Of a stretch of 64,000 nucleotides of DNA, positions 12,118-23,493 are shown piece after piece. This stretch comes from Plasmodiophora brassicae (taxonomy: Eukaryota > Endomyxa: Phytomyxea > Phytomyxea > Plasmodiophorida), in assembly GCA_036867785.1 (NCBI GenBank), contig CP145414.1, forward strand, positions 558,001-622,000. The letters run 5' to 3'. Each line of letters starts with the position of its first letter. The first letter of the stretch is position 1. Made by a program: the position numbers and the translations under genes. Under the pieces are notes generated by a model that saw only the letters and a list, made by a program, of their open reading frames with translations, was not told the origin of the DNA and did not search any database.

Positions 12118-13462
12118 TTAAGATGTAACCTCGAGACACCACCGCTTGAAGACAACCATGAAATTCGACAGGAAGGCTTCCAGATGCATAATCGGCTTCG
12201 AGCCCTTCTGGACACGTCGTTCGTACATCGCCGCCAGATCAAGCACCTGAACCCGTTGGATGTAAGCACACAAAGAGGGGCATACAGTGTACACGGGTAC
12301 CTCGTATTTGACAGAGTCGTCGAGCATGGGAAGGAGCCCTTGCACTAAAGTCTTGAATATCAATGTCGGAGGAATACAGTTGGTCAGGAGCTCATAAAGC
12401 TTGCTTCGCACAACAGCGAGTTGACGCGGCCCTTGCTGGTGCACTACCGACCTCGCAATCTCGACTGTGAAGATCTGCCAATCTGGGAGCGGAATTTGTA
12501 CCGACCCTGTGCTGAATGGGTACGACGTGGCGCGCATCGCTTCCAGCATCAGGATGGCACGTCGCAGGTTGCGGTCGCAGCTCCTGCTGATCTGCTCCGC
12601 CAGCCCATCGGGCAGTTCAAGCATTTCATCCATGGCCACCTTCTGCAGGCACTTGGCAATCTCTTCACAGGTAGGTGCCGGCACCCGGACGTTCAGGCAC
12701 CGAGAGCGGAGCGGCTCGATGACCTACACCGGGGCAGTCAGCGTCATTACCATAGACGAACCACGCCGACCTTACCTTTGAAACATTCTCGGCAACCAGC
12801 ACCAGACGACAAGTCGCGACGTATTTCTCCATTGTCCGTCGCAGAGCTTGCTGGGCGTCCTTCGTAAGGCGGTCCACCTCCAGAAGAACGACAACTGCGA
12901 ACAAGAGATTGGCACTGGGACTCAGAGGAACGACAAACGGCATGCCGACCCCTGAATTCTTTCAGCTTCTTCGCATCGAGCGTATGCGTTGACGCAATGT
13001 TCTTGAGCACGCTTGATATGACAACACGATCATAGATGCCCGCTTGACTTGGCGTGATCTCCAGATGGAACGGCGAGCACATCACCGTAATATCAATTTC
13101 CTTCGATGCCTGGACCTTTACTGTCTGCGTCTCGACGCGAATCTACAGGGCACAACTTCAGGACACGCGACAATTGCATAGACATACGCTGTTGACCTTC
13201 TCGGCGCCGCTTCCATACACTTCTGCAAGCAGCGCAGCAACACGTGTCTTCTTGCCGGCACCCGATGGACCGTACACGAGCATATGCGGGAAATTGTCTG
13301 ATTTCGCCTGGCGCAGGCCGAACGATCAGCGAACAAGACAATCGACGCACCATTCACCCTCCCCACCATGGTTGACAGCCGCGTCGACAGCGACCTGTGG
13401 AAGTCGACATGGTCCAGTTTCAGCGGGCGATGCGTGTCTGCCCACAACCCGGCCGTCGCCAT
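12118..13462 (-). CDS. RFC3: replication factor C subunit 3 (clamp loader)
   Basis: Five exons (13462-13367, 13307-13188, 13142-12950, 12894-12776, 12723-12118) give 377 residues, close to human RFC3 (356). Conserved features in order: LWADTHRP at the start, Walker [21 protein letters not shown] and DRVVI, Walker B/sensor region [35 protein letters not shown], and a C-terminal collar domain ending [13 protein letters not shown] loads PCNA on primed DNA. In RFC3 the Walker B motif differs from DEAD, here EVDR, as is normal for this subunit. Introns are 45-59 nt. The start matches the family's usual N-terminus. Confidence 0.93.
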
Positions 13463-13805
13463 GCCTCTCTCTACCGCGAAACGACGCAGCTGCCCGTGGC
13501 CCACACCAATGCCGCCGCCGAACTGGGAAGCGCCAGACGCAATTTTGCCCCGATTTCGACGGACGCATTCGCGGGACGAAGCGACCGCAGCGGCTGCCGA
13601 CGAACTTGACGTACGAACATGTACCTGGAATAAGTAACGGCCAAAAAAGCGTATTGGGATTCTTGGCATGCAGGTTGTCGTGCATTCGTTCCTGTGACGG
13701 ATCCTGGGGGGACCGTTATTCGTTCCGGATAGTTTTTTTGGCAGCCCCCGGTCGAATATTCCGAGGATCAGGAAGGAGGTTCGTCGTGGGACGGGGGAGG
13801 TCGGC

Positions 13806-14060
13806 ATGTCGATCCAGGCGATGGCTCCGATGGCGATCATCGCCGGGGCGTTCACCGCTCTGTCGTACGGGAGCCGTGCGATCATCGACTGGCATTACGG
13901 CGGGGTACGCGCCCGACGTTGATCGGTCGTGCCGTCCCCTGACGATGGTGTGCGCGCACAGAAAAAGCCCATGAACCTGTCGCCGTTCGACCAGAAGGTC
14001 TGGTACCGCGAGCTTCGCCTGGTGCCGGACGCGAAGAAAGAACTCGAGCAGCGCAAGTAG
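13806..14060 (+). CDS. NDUFA1/MWFE-like small complex I subunit
   Basis: Exons 13806-13904 and 13962-14060 (57-nt GTACGC...CAG intron) encode 65 residues. A single N-terminal membrane helix (MAPMAIIAGAFTALSYGSRA) is followed by IIDWHYGG and a charged tail with KVWYRELRL. Size, one N-terminal helix and the basic, tryptophan-containing tail fit the MWFE subunit of mitochondrial NADH dehydrogenase. Such short proteins diverge fast, so the name is tentative. The gene is tightly spaced between RFC3 and the next gene. Confidence 0.55.
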
Positions 14061-14323
14061 GGCCGGCAATCATCCCGAGTGACAGCGGGCGTATGTGCTC
14101 GCCAGAATGAAGCCAACGCATACGTGTGAACAATCGAACTATATGTGTATGGGGTTCCACAGGCATCAGTGCTGTCGAAGGCATTGTGGGATGAAAGATG
14201 ATCGCTGGTGACTGCGAACAGTGCGGGGACGTGGGGGCTTTGTGCTTTTAGTTGCGTACAGGTGGCCGGGCCTGTGTCGTGCCGCGTGCGGAAGACGTCC
14301 TCAACTCGGGTCGCATACACGTC

Positions 14324-15055
14324 ATGCGGGCGTACCCGGGCCCCATGCGAGCCGTGTCGATGTCGCCGACACCCGTCTCGCGGTACACGGGCGGTGGCGA
14401 TCGTGCGGCCTCGCAGAACCCGCCGTCCGTCTACCCGACCAAGAGCGAGACGCAGCTGTACCTGGAGCTCGAGCGCGTCAAAGCTGAACTCGAGCAGATA
14501 CGAACGAGGTCGTCGGAACAGAGAGCAAGGTCAACCAGTACAGGTAGCAAGCACTCGCAGGTGCGCGTCACGCCCTGGCCGGGGGACCCATCCATCGCAT
14601 AGGTCGACGGCGGCTTCGCGCTTTTGACGACTTCGAGGAGGACATTTCGGCGCCGATCTGCGACCTGACACTCAACGATGCATGGCAGAGATCGTCGGGC
14701 AGTGACGAGGACCCGATGATCAAGGTACTTCCGGCAACGTGTCGAAGGGGTCGATGCTCAATCGCAAAGTCAGGCGTCGGCCGACGCATGGAACCCGTTC
14801 GACGGCGGTGAGGTCTGCATTGACAGCGATGATGACTTTCTGTACAACGCCGTCCGGCCCGATCGCGACATCCCAGTCGGGTCGTTGCACCATGACAAGA
14901 AACGCCAGGGCCGATTCGTACGGGGCCAGCACGCTATGTGCAGCATGCTGTCTCGACTGACGTTTGCCATAGTCGAAGCTAGCTGGGCGCTTAAGACGGT
15001 TTCTTCGCCGATCGGCCTAGATAGCAATACACGTTTTAACGACCGTGAACCATAA
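14324..15055 (+). CDS. uncharacterised acidic protein with short coiled coil
   Basis: Three exons (14324-14543, 14603-14724, 14774-15055) with 59- and 49-nt introns give 207 residues. A Ser/Pro-rich N-terminus leads into a heptad-like helix (LYLELERVKAELEQIR). Acidic segments follow (AFDDFEEDI, CIDSDDDFLYN). The last 60 residues are less certain. No family is recognised. The open reading through both joins and the phase agreement support a real gene. Confidence 0.6.
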
Positions 15056-15253
15056 TCGCAGCCCAGCGGGCCCGGACGTGACAGCAAACAGCGAGGATGG
15101 GTCACGGGAGATAGCAACAGCGTTTCTGCTGTTCTACCTGCTGATCGGCCGACGACTGGTGCTCATGTGACGAAGACGCCAACTGATGTGCCTGTCGGTG
15201 GCCGCTAGATCGAGAGGTGCCGTGCGCACTGATTGCATGACGAGAGACGCCGG

Positions 15254-16408
15254 ATGAGCGACAGGCCGTCGTCGATCATTGACCTGACAGCGGACAGTGA
15301 CGACGGCCAGGGGCAGGTCGACGCTGATGAGACGTTGCCGAGGCGTTTGCAGCAGGCGGTACGCTCTGCGACTCGCGGACCGGCCCAATGTCGGCTGACA
15401 CGTTGCGACCCGCTAGGAAGATGATGCTGTTGCGCGACGTGAGCGCATCGATATGGACGAAACGCTTGCGATTCAGTTGCAATGGGAGGTTAGGTCTCAC
15501 AATGTACAATGACGCGTGTGTGATGATCTGAACCGTTGCACAGGATACGGTAGACGAAGCGGTGCTGGTCGAAGAGACGGCTCCATTGACGGGCGCTGTT
15601 GGTACCGCTGATGGCGACATTGACCCGGAGCTTCATGACCCGACACCGGACATCTACGATCTGTTCCACGCGTTCAACCTGCAATTCTTCGATGGGGCGT
15701 TGTCGGGCGTCGAACTGAAATGGAGCGCGCGTATGACTCTGTACGGGGCCGGTTGTTGATTGTAGCGAGTTCATCCCCAAATGTGTGCTGTGCAGCTGTG
15801 CTGGGCTCTGCTGCTACGAAGGAAGACGAGGGCTGTTGGGCGGGTTCTGCTCGATCCGACTTTCAGAGAAGCTGTTGAAGTTTCGCCCACGTAGCGACCT
15901 GGTCAACACGCTGCTGCACGAGATGATCCATGCGTTTCTGTTCATCAGGGACCGCGATCGAGATCATGACGCGCATGGGCCAAACTTCTGTGCTCTGATG
16001 AAGCATATCAACCAGGTCGCCGGCACTGAGATCACTGTGTACCACAACTTCAGGGACGAAGTGGACCTGTACCGGACGCACTGGTGGAAATGCGACGTCA
16101 GTATCGTGCGGTCCCAGGATCGTCCGGTTGATAACGGGAAGGTGATGGCACAGGGTCCATGCCAGCATCGTGCCCCGTATTTCGGCATCGTCAAGCGTAG
16201 CATGAACCGGGCGCCATCCATGCGGGACCCGTGGATGCCCCTGCACCAGCAGCAATGCGGCGGCACGTTTACCAAGATCAAGGAGCCCGAAGGGTACGTT
16301 GCCGGCAAGAAACGTCCGGCGCCCAGACAACCATCGGCCTCGTCGTCCGGTTCAGGGAAGCAACCGAAGATCGACGACTTCTTCCGGCGGTCCCCTGATA
16401 AATCATGA
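15254..16408 (+). CDS. SPRTN: Spartan/SprT-type DNA-protein crosslink protease
   Basis: Four exons (15254-15358, 15417-15488, 15544-15740, 15796-16408) with introns of 55-58 nt give 328 residues. An N-terminal MDETLAIQLQWE resembles the Spartan N-terminus. The SprT domain contains the catalytic HEMIH at about residues 166-170. It also contains the family blocks VELKWSARMTL, CCYEGRRG, FRDEVDLYRTHWW and GPCQHRAPYFG. The C-terminus has a canonical PCNA-interacting box, KQPKIDDFF, nine residues before the stop. No UBZ4 finger is seen. Spartan degrades proteins crosslinked to DNA at replication forks, and the PIP box agrees with PCNA recruitment. Confidence 0.93.
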
Positions 16409-16556
16409 GCTCCTCAGCGAGATGGCCGACCCGTCCGTTTATATTGTACTCCTATTAGCGGAAAGAGTCCGACGGGGCCGCTCGTCGCCTACGTGGCATA
16501 CAGTCGAAGTCAGCAGCCGGGTGCAGGGGCCAGTCACCCGGCACGGGTGGGTTTCG

Positions 16557-18988
16557 ATGTCGACCTGCCCGCACGTCTCCAGCATCGACTATCAGGTCGT
16601 GTCGCGCAAGGTCGGCCACGCGGCATCGGATCGGGGGCCACCCGCCACCTTTGTCGCGCTGAATCGTCGTCGTCAGTTGAGCGACCCGTCGACCTGGACC
16701 TGCGATCAGTGCAGTTCGAACACTGAATCCGTATGGGTCTGCCTGCAATGTGCACACATCGGATGTGGCAGGACCTGCAGGTCAACGCGAGCACATTAAT
16801 GCAACGGTACCTCGGAGCGCCTGACGTGACCTGACAGGCAGAAGCACGCGAAGAAGCACTTCGACGCCAGCTGCCATCCCGTTGTCCTGCACATCAACCA
16901 GAAGGTGGCTACCCTGTAGTGTACGTTTCCTCCTGCTAATCAGGTTCCTCAGATGCTGTTCTGCTACCAATGCGAGGACTGGATCCTGAACGACACACAG
17001 TTTGGTATGGGTCGACGCGCCGCCCTGTGCAACACAGCAGTAATGGTGGTGCCTGCAGGCGAGATCGGCCTTTTACGGGAACAGCTGAATCGACTGCAGA
17101 ACCAGCGTTTCGAGTGTAGTCAGACTCGTTCGGTACAGAAGGAGGACGAGCGACACGGTGCAGGTTCATTGACGGACGTCATCGCACCAGGGATCCGTTA
17201 TTCGCGGCCCGCTGAAACAATTTAAATTCGTCGAGCGGAAGGACGATCGCGTCGGCCATGAGCGCACAGGTACCTGCACTGGCTGCCCTGCAACCATCCG
17301 CCGGATCTGAAACATGTGTGGCAAGGGTTCAGCGGCGAGTTTACCGCGAAACGCTTCTACACGTTGAGTTTGCTGAAGAAATGCATCGCCGCCTGGAAGA
17401 CGTTTGTGGTCGGGCGGCGCTCCCTGCTTACGCTGGCTTCGTATTTGACCTGAGCGGATTCGCTTAGGCAGAGCAAGCCGGGGAACTGTCGCAGCGGACG
17501 AAGCAATCGCCCGGTGAAGGCAAACCGTCACCTGCCCGGCGATTTGTCGGCCGCACTGGACTCAGGAACATCGGCAACACCTGCTACCAGAACGCGACGC
17601 TCATGTGCCTTTCGGCGCTCGGTGCCATTCGCCAATTGCTGTCCTTGCAGCCGGATCCACCGCCGCCCGGCCAGGGCCTTGCGAAGCGCCCCAGACTTGG
17701 GCGACGTATCTCCGAGGAGCTCTACGAGGAGGCCAACTCCAGGAGAGATCCGTCGAAGATCGGTCAGCGCTGTCGTCAACTGTGGCTCCTTGGTACTGAG
17801 GGTCTCCACAGAAGGTTCATCGACCGTTCTGGCTCAATTGCACAGGCTGTTTCGTGTTCTGTGGTCCGGCAAGGTTGGAATTTAACGCAAACGCTTCGCC
17901 AGTGCCACGGTCGTTCACCGTTGACCTGCATAGTGGGCGGGCGTTTCGCCTGCATTCTTCGTCAAGTCGTTCATGATGGCCGTGCCAAGCTTCCAAGGTT
18001 ACGTCCAGCACGATGCGCACGAGTTCCTGACCGAACTCCTCGATGTTGTACAACGGGACATCGCCTACCCTGTCGAGGTCCGCACGATACTGTCGCGCGT
18101 GTTCACGTCGGTCCAGCAATCAGCAACCCGGTGCCACGTCTGCAACAACGTCTCAAAGTACACGTTCCCTGACGCCACCTGCATCACGCTTGACCTTTCC
18201 GCAACCGTGGAGAGGTACACCTCTGTAGCAGAACGGCGTCGGGCGCGTGATACGACTTTGGCACAGGCTTCAACAAACGAATGCAGAATCGAGTGGGGAT
18301 CGACGATATCCTCGTCGACGGTCGTCGTTATACGCTACACAGAATCAGGCCTGCACGCTGATGGATTGCCTCGACGCCCTTATCGCGCCGGTCGAACTCA
18401 CGAACGGGTCACAGTACAGGCATGGAACCTGCACGTCGTACTCGACTGTCAGCCGTGCCAACTCAAATGTCATCGAACAGGTGTGTGAGTGCGTCGTGCA
18501 AGGGCCAACTGGTGAATGCCACCAAGCAGGACTCCTTCGAGAGGCTGGGCCAGTGTGTGGTCTTTCACATCAACAGGACCAAGTGGGACTCGCAAGGCAA
18601 GCGCAAAGTGGGTGATACCAATCGGGATATCACACAGGGCGGCGACTGACATGCGGGTAGATCATGAACAAGGTCGAATTCCCTCTCAGGAATCTCGATC
18701 TGTCGGTGCTGTTATCCGACCGGTCGATTCCGAGGCGGTACCACCTAAGAGGCATCGTCTTGCACCATGGTCCTGATATTGATCAAGGTTGGTGAGAACC
18801 GCGTTCAGGATGTCGACATTCCTGAACCCACGTAACTAGGCCATTACACGTCCGTCTGTTTCATAGACTCGTTGTCGACGTTCGTCGCTTACAACGACCT
18901 GTCGTCAGAGACCGTGATAGAACAGGACCTGGTTGAAGAGCGATACGACGGCAATCCTTACTTGTTATTCTATGAAATCAGCAGTTGA
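16557..18988 (+). CDS. ubiquitin-specific protease, USP44/USP49-like, with zf-UBP
   Basis: Thirteen exons with introns of 48-67 nt give 587 residues; my boundaries are 16557-16780, 16838-16904, 16953-17004, 17059-17132, 17191-17269, 17326-17405, 17468-17762, 17812-17873, 17934-18214, 18267-18413, 18481-18607, 18661-18787 and 18840-18988. A zf-UBP domain comes first (CPHVS, WTCDQC, WVCLQC, HAKKHF, FCYQCEDWI). The catalytic domain follows: Cys box GLRNIGNTCYQNATLM, LFRVLWSGKW, VQHDAHEFL, a zinc pair CHVCNN, VVFHINRTKW, and His box QGHYTS near the end. USP44/49 relatives remove ubiquitin from histones. Several middle joins (17133-17467, 18414-18480) rest on frame alone. Confidence 0.85.
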
Positions 18989-19169
18989 TAACACTATACC
19001 GCGTGCCGGCTACCGGTGCACAATGACAGGGGCTAAACCACGTTTTCGTACATTATTAAGCAGCCGCTGGTTCCCGGTAATGCTGACACGCGCGGCTCAG
19101 GTCATCTTTTGTTACATTGTCGATCAGCGATTCCATTGTCTAGAACAGGGCGATTAAGGCGCAAGCACG

Positions 19170-20386
19170 TCACCGGACCAGCGTGCAGACCTGGATCACT
19201 ACGGTTACGAAGTTCGCCTTGTGCTTATCGTACCGCGGATGACAGAGGCGCCATATGCCGCCCTGGCGATCGTACACGCATTCGATGACGAGCTCGTTGC
19301 GACCCTGCACCCAGGACAGGAACTGCGTTCTCGTTCCATTGTCAACCGTGATACGGCGAACCACCATATCCTGGTTGTGGTACCTGTGATGATCTTTGAG
19401 ACGCGCTCCGAGTCAACCAACGGGAACTTACGAGCCGCAGCGAAGCTCTAGTTCGCCCCTGTCGTTGAAGAATGGCGCTCTGACGATGAAATCAACAGAG
19501 TTCTTGTCGGGCCACTTCCACTTCATCAACGTGGTCGGCTTTTCAGGCCTGTACTTGTCGACGTCGGCGACGAAGATCAGCCCGTCGTTCTTGTTGACTC
19601 TTCGTCGCTTCAGGTCGACGAACCGGTAACTGCCCATGTGCGGGTGGATCTTGTGCAGGATGCGAACGATTTCCACCTGGGGGACGAAGAACTTGGACGC
19701 GATACGGAACGGGTGATCGTGGGCGGACAGGTCGTCGTCGGGCACCGCCGTTCTGTACCGCTCCGCCACCTTCTCGAACGCAGCGATCCGCTCGGAGAAC
19801 GGCGCATCGGTCAACCGTCTGGCCCCCAGGTTCATACAGTCGTACGCCAGGTACAGTGCATGCGTGCCTTCCGGGTTCATCAGCTCTCCATCGAGGAGCA
19901 CAGGCAGATCAGCCTGAGCGCGACACGGTTGGTATGCATCACGCAGAGGCACGCCCTGTGTATACGACCCTGCAGGTGTCCTGGTAGAACGACGACGTGA
20001 CCTTGAGGACGGACCATTTGCGGTCGATGAGGAATGTCGCATCCGGCAGAATGAGTAGGAACCGTCGCTCTCCATCGCTCTTCTCCGTCACCCAGTACTT
20101 GACCTGCACGATGTCAGCCGGGCACAGCTCGGTACAAACAGGCGACCAGGCGAACCCGGGCGAATTGTTGCAGGTGGCACCGGCCAACGGTGGCCGGCAG
20201 CGGACCCGGGAAATCGTTCCGGCGCACGCGATCGCTGCCAAAGACGATCCTGTTGACGGTGACGCGGACGCGGTTCACGTCCGCGTCGCTCGCCCCGCAC
20301 ACGTACGCGTCGAACGGGCGCACGGACGGCGGCGGCAGGTCGAACGGCAACCTGTTCGCCATGTCGTCATACGAGCGCTTCGACAT
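19170..20386 (-). CDS. mRNA capping enzyme, guanylyltransferase
   Basis: Four exons (20386-20156, 20103-19969, 19913-19432, 19383-19170) give 353 residues. All nucleotidyltransferase motifs are present in order: I EKSDGER with the lysine that takes GMP, III LLDGELM, IIIa SYRFVDLK, IV NDGLIFVAD, V MKWKWP, and VI PRYDKHKAN in the OB fold. The enzyme moves GMP from GTP to 5'-diphosphate mRNA ends. No RNA triphosphatase domain is fused, so that activity must be encoded elsewhere, as in fungi. The last join (phase 2, 48 nt) is needed to reach motif VI. Confidence 0.93.
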
Positions 20387-20981
20387 TGGTCAAGGGCGGC
20401 GACAGGAACTCCGCAGGTCGGCGCGTGTCGCACTCGCACTCGCACACCCCGAGCACGGCACTGCCACTCTACTCCGCCATCCTATCAGTTCTGTACGTGA
20501 CACGAACACCGGTAACGACCCATGCTGGGCGCCAATCCTGACCAAAGGCGTCTGCTTCATTGACCTATGATGAATCATAGCTGGCTGGCCTCAGCGCAGC
20601 AACCTGGGGCGCTCACGCGACCAGCCCGAATACAGATCCCGGCGGCCAGCGATACGATTTCGAGCACGGCGGCGAGACCGCGACTGCACCCACGTCCGCG
20701 AGTCGTGTTTTCACTATTTCGGGGGGTCGCCAGTCGCCACGGTACGCTGTAGTGCTTTGCCCTCAACTCGGAAAATAGAACCGGCCGCGGAGGCGAAGGA
20801 GTGCGCCCTGACTGGCGACTGACGTGGACCTGGGCTAAATCTGGAAATAGAACCAGGGCGGGGTGCTGACTGCCTGCTGGCTGACCTGCGTGCGCACTGG
20901 CCGGGGACCCCGGCTGGTCATTCTGCAATCCGAGTGGCATCGTTCGCATCGCCAAGCCTCCCCCTCTCCAACCCCATCAGC
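20387..20981. promoter_or_regulatory. upstream region of actin with repeated AAATAGAACC element
   Basis: No gene is seen. The decamer AAATAGAACC occurs at 20773-20782 and 20845-20854. A short inverted pair, CAGTCGCCA at about 20729-20737 and TGGCGACTG at 20813-20821, brackets the first copy. Position directly upstream of a gene expected to be strongly expressed makes a promoter role likely, but this is inference. Confidence 0.45.
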
Positions 20982-22109
20982 ATGTCGGACGAAGTCCAGG
21001 CCCTCGTCGTTGACAACGGCTCCGGTATGGTCAAGGCCGGTTTCGCGGGCGATGACGCCCCGCGCGCCGTCTTCCCGTCGATCGTCGGTCGCCCGCGTCA
21101 CGTCGGCATCATGGTGGGCGCCACCCAGAAGGACGCGTACGTCGGTGACGAGGCGCAGGCCAAGCGCGGCATCCTGACGCTCAAGTACCCGATCGAGCAC
21201 GGCATCGTGACGAACTGGGACGACATGGAGAAGATCTGGCACCACACGTTCTACAACGAGCTGCGCGTCGCCCCCGAGGAGCACCCGGTCATGCTGACGG
21301 AGGCGCCGCTGAACCCGAAGGCCAACCGCGAGAAGATGACGCAGATCATGTTCGAGACGTTCAACACGCCGGCCATGTACGTCGCCATCCAGGCCGTTCT
21401 GTCGCTGTACGCGTCCGGCCGAACAACCGGTATCGTCCTGGACGCCGGCGACGGTGTCTCCCACACGGTCCCGATCTACGAAGGGTACGCCCTGCCGCAC
21501 GCCATCCAGCGTCTCGACATCGCCGGCCGGGACATCACCGACTACCTGATGAAGATCCTGACCGAGCGCGGGTACTCGTTCACGACGACGGCCGAGCGCG
21601 AAATCGTCCGCGACATCAAGGAGAAGCTGGCGTACGTCGCCCAGGACTTCGACACCGAGGTGTCCAACTCGGAGCAGTCGTCCGAGGTTGAACGCGCCTA
21701 CGAGCTGCCCGACGGCCAGGTCATCACGGTCGGCAACGAGCGGTTCCGCGCGCCCGAGGTCCTCTTCCAGCCGTCCATGATCGGCAACGAGTCTGAGGGC
21801 ATCCACCAGCTGGCGTACCAGTCGATCATGAAGTGCGACGTCGACATCCGCAAGGACCTGTACGAGAACATCGTCATGTCCGGCGGCAGCACCATGTACG
21901 ACGGCCTGGCGACGCGCCTGCAGAAGGAGGTGGCCGCCCTGGCGCCGTCGTCGATGCGCGTCAAGGTCGTTGCCCCGCCCGAGCGCAAGTACTCGGTCTG
22001 GATCGGCGGATCGATCCTGTCGTCGCTGTCGACCTTCCAGCAGATGTGGGTCTCCAAGGAGGAATACGACGAGGCTGGCCCGTCCATCGTCCACCGCAAG
22101 TGCTTCTAA
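20982..22109 (+). CDS. ACT: conventional actin
   Basis: An uninterrupted 375-residue frame, the standard actin length, begins [16 protein letters not shown]. It is near-identical to eukaryotic actins throughout: phosphate loop [20 protein letters not shown] block, [27 protein letters not shown], and the C-terminus [15 protein letters not shown] [10 protein letters not shown]. Unlike nearly all neighbours it has no intron. Codon choice is strongly biased to C/G-ending codons, as expected for an abundant protein. The ATG is chosen by homology; the longer frame upstream starts at GTG. Confidence 0.99.
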   Translation: MSDEVQALVVDNGSGMVKAGFAGDDAPRAVFPSIVGRPRHVGIMVGATQKDAYVGDEAQAKRGILTLKYPIEHGIVTNWDDMEKIWHHTFYNELRVAPEEHPVMLTEAPLNPKANREKMTQIMFETFNTPAMYVAIQAVLSLYASGRTTGIVLDAGDGVSHTVPIYEGYALPHAIQRLDIAGRDITDYLMKILTERGYSFTTTAEREIVRDIKEKLAYVAQDFDTEVSNSEQSSEVERAYELPDGQVITVGNERFRAPEVLFQPSMIGNESEGIHQLAYQSIMKCDVDIRKDLYENIVMSGGSTMYDGLATRLQKEVAALAPSSMRVKVVAPPERKYSVWIGGSILSSLSTFQQMWVSKEEYDEAGPSIVHRKCF

Positions 22110-22229
22110 TGTCGTTCAGCGTCCGTCCGCCCCAATACACCCATCGAGAGGCTTGCATCGAATCGTACACGGGCCGATGTGCCGCCTGAGCAATATCGCG
22201 AGTGGCGTGTGCCATCCGTTCGTGACGTG

Positions 22230-23252
22230 ATGGACCGAAAGCGGCAGGAGGCGGCCTGGGTGCACGAGAGCCCAAGGCCGCCGTCGCGAACCTTCGTCTC
22301 GTTCGTCAACGGCGACAGCAGCGTGCGGACTGGGTCGGAACACGCCTTGGACGAGTTCGACGCCGCCTCGCTCGTCGTTCGCAGCACGACCGCCGACGGC
22401 GATGACGACGATCACCTGGGCAGTTCCATCATGGGCTCTGGGTCATACTTTGACGAGGATGCGACCGTGGCTCCCGTCATGGACAGGCGTCCGCCCGTGA
22501 TCTCAGTCGCCGTTCGCCGGCATCGAAACCCTTCGTCTGACGGCGACACCATCCCCAAGCGTAGACGCGCACGCCAGATCTCTTGCCTCGTTACCCTCTC
22601 GTTAGCAGTCGTCATCATCGCCATTGTCATAGCGGTCGTCGTCCTGCGATTCGTTAAGCCGGTCCATGCCGTTGCATTACCTTCGACCAGTGCACCACAG
22701 GCAGGCCTCCGCGCGTCAACGAGCCCCGTTCAGCGATCAGCGAGCCCTGCACCGCCAATAGTGCAGTCGATCCGGGCGATATCGTTCTGTGGGGCGACGA
22801 GCAGCACCGGGCGCTCCTGCTCTGGAGTCGGTCCCGGCGGGTACTTCTACAGGTGCTGTTCAGCACACGGTAACGTGCATTGATGCCAACGGGAACGCAC
22901 CGCTGAGACGTCTGCAGGGTACTGTGGACCAAAGTCGCCCGGTGAGCCACAGGACGTGTACTGTGGGGCCGGGTGCCAGGGCCCGTTCGGGAATTGCACC
23001 GTTGGGGTCCCAGTCCCCACCCTGCCGCAAGCCATCGGGGACCTGCCGGTCAGCGGCAACAGCGAATGTGGGCCTCTGGTCGGAAAGCGATGCCCAGCTG
23101 GGGCGTGTTGCAGTCGGAGCAACTTCTGTGGCACACAGCCGGAACATTGCCTCTTGTCGGAATACTGCCAGGTATGGCGCCGCTGGGCATTTCCCAGGTA
23201 TCTAGTGCATAGCTGACCAGCTGTCCAGCCCGGATATGGCGTGTGCACATGA
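22230..23252 (+). CDS. membrane-anchored protein with two chitin-binding (hevein/CBM18) domains
   Basis: Exons 22230-22869, 22918-23171 and 23229-23252 give 305 residues. A 118-residue cytosolic N-terminus precedes one transmembrane helix (LSLAVVIIAIVIAVVVLRF, about residues 119-142) and a Ser/Pro linker, which implies type II topology. Two hevein-type domains follow. The first runs from FCGATSSTGRSCS to VYCGAGCQGPFGNC. The second runs from ECGPLVGKRCPAGACCS to the CQPGYGVCT terminus, whose last exon codes only eight codons including the stop. These domains bind chitin or GlcNAc polymers. A role in holding or sensing chitin at the cell surface is inferred. Confidence 0.85.
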
Positions 23253-23493
23253 CGCTCAAGGTCCGGTGCACGATGGTATATCGATTTCCCATTGCCGCTG
23301 AGGCAGGGAGACGACACGCGAGATGATAAACAATGCGTTCCATCGGGAAGAGTGACAAACGATGGCACCCTGTCACATCAACGCGTTCACATCGTCAGTG
23401 TGGCAGGCAGACGGCCGTTTGGGATGACAATCGATACGTTCATTGGCGCGAGTAACCACTTTAGCGAACGAAGTCGTTATGAAAGGGGGCACG

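Noticed and set aside
20835-22094. 419-codon open frame antisense to actin
   Set aside because: It is a by-product of strong G/C third-position bias in actin; the peptide is Asp/Arg/Val-rich and has no domain.
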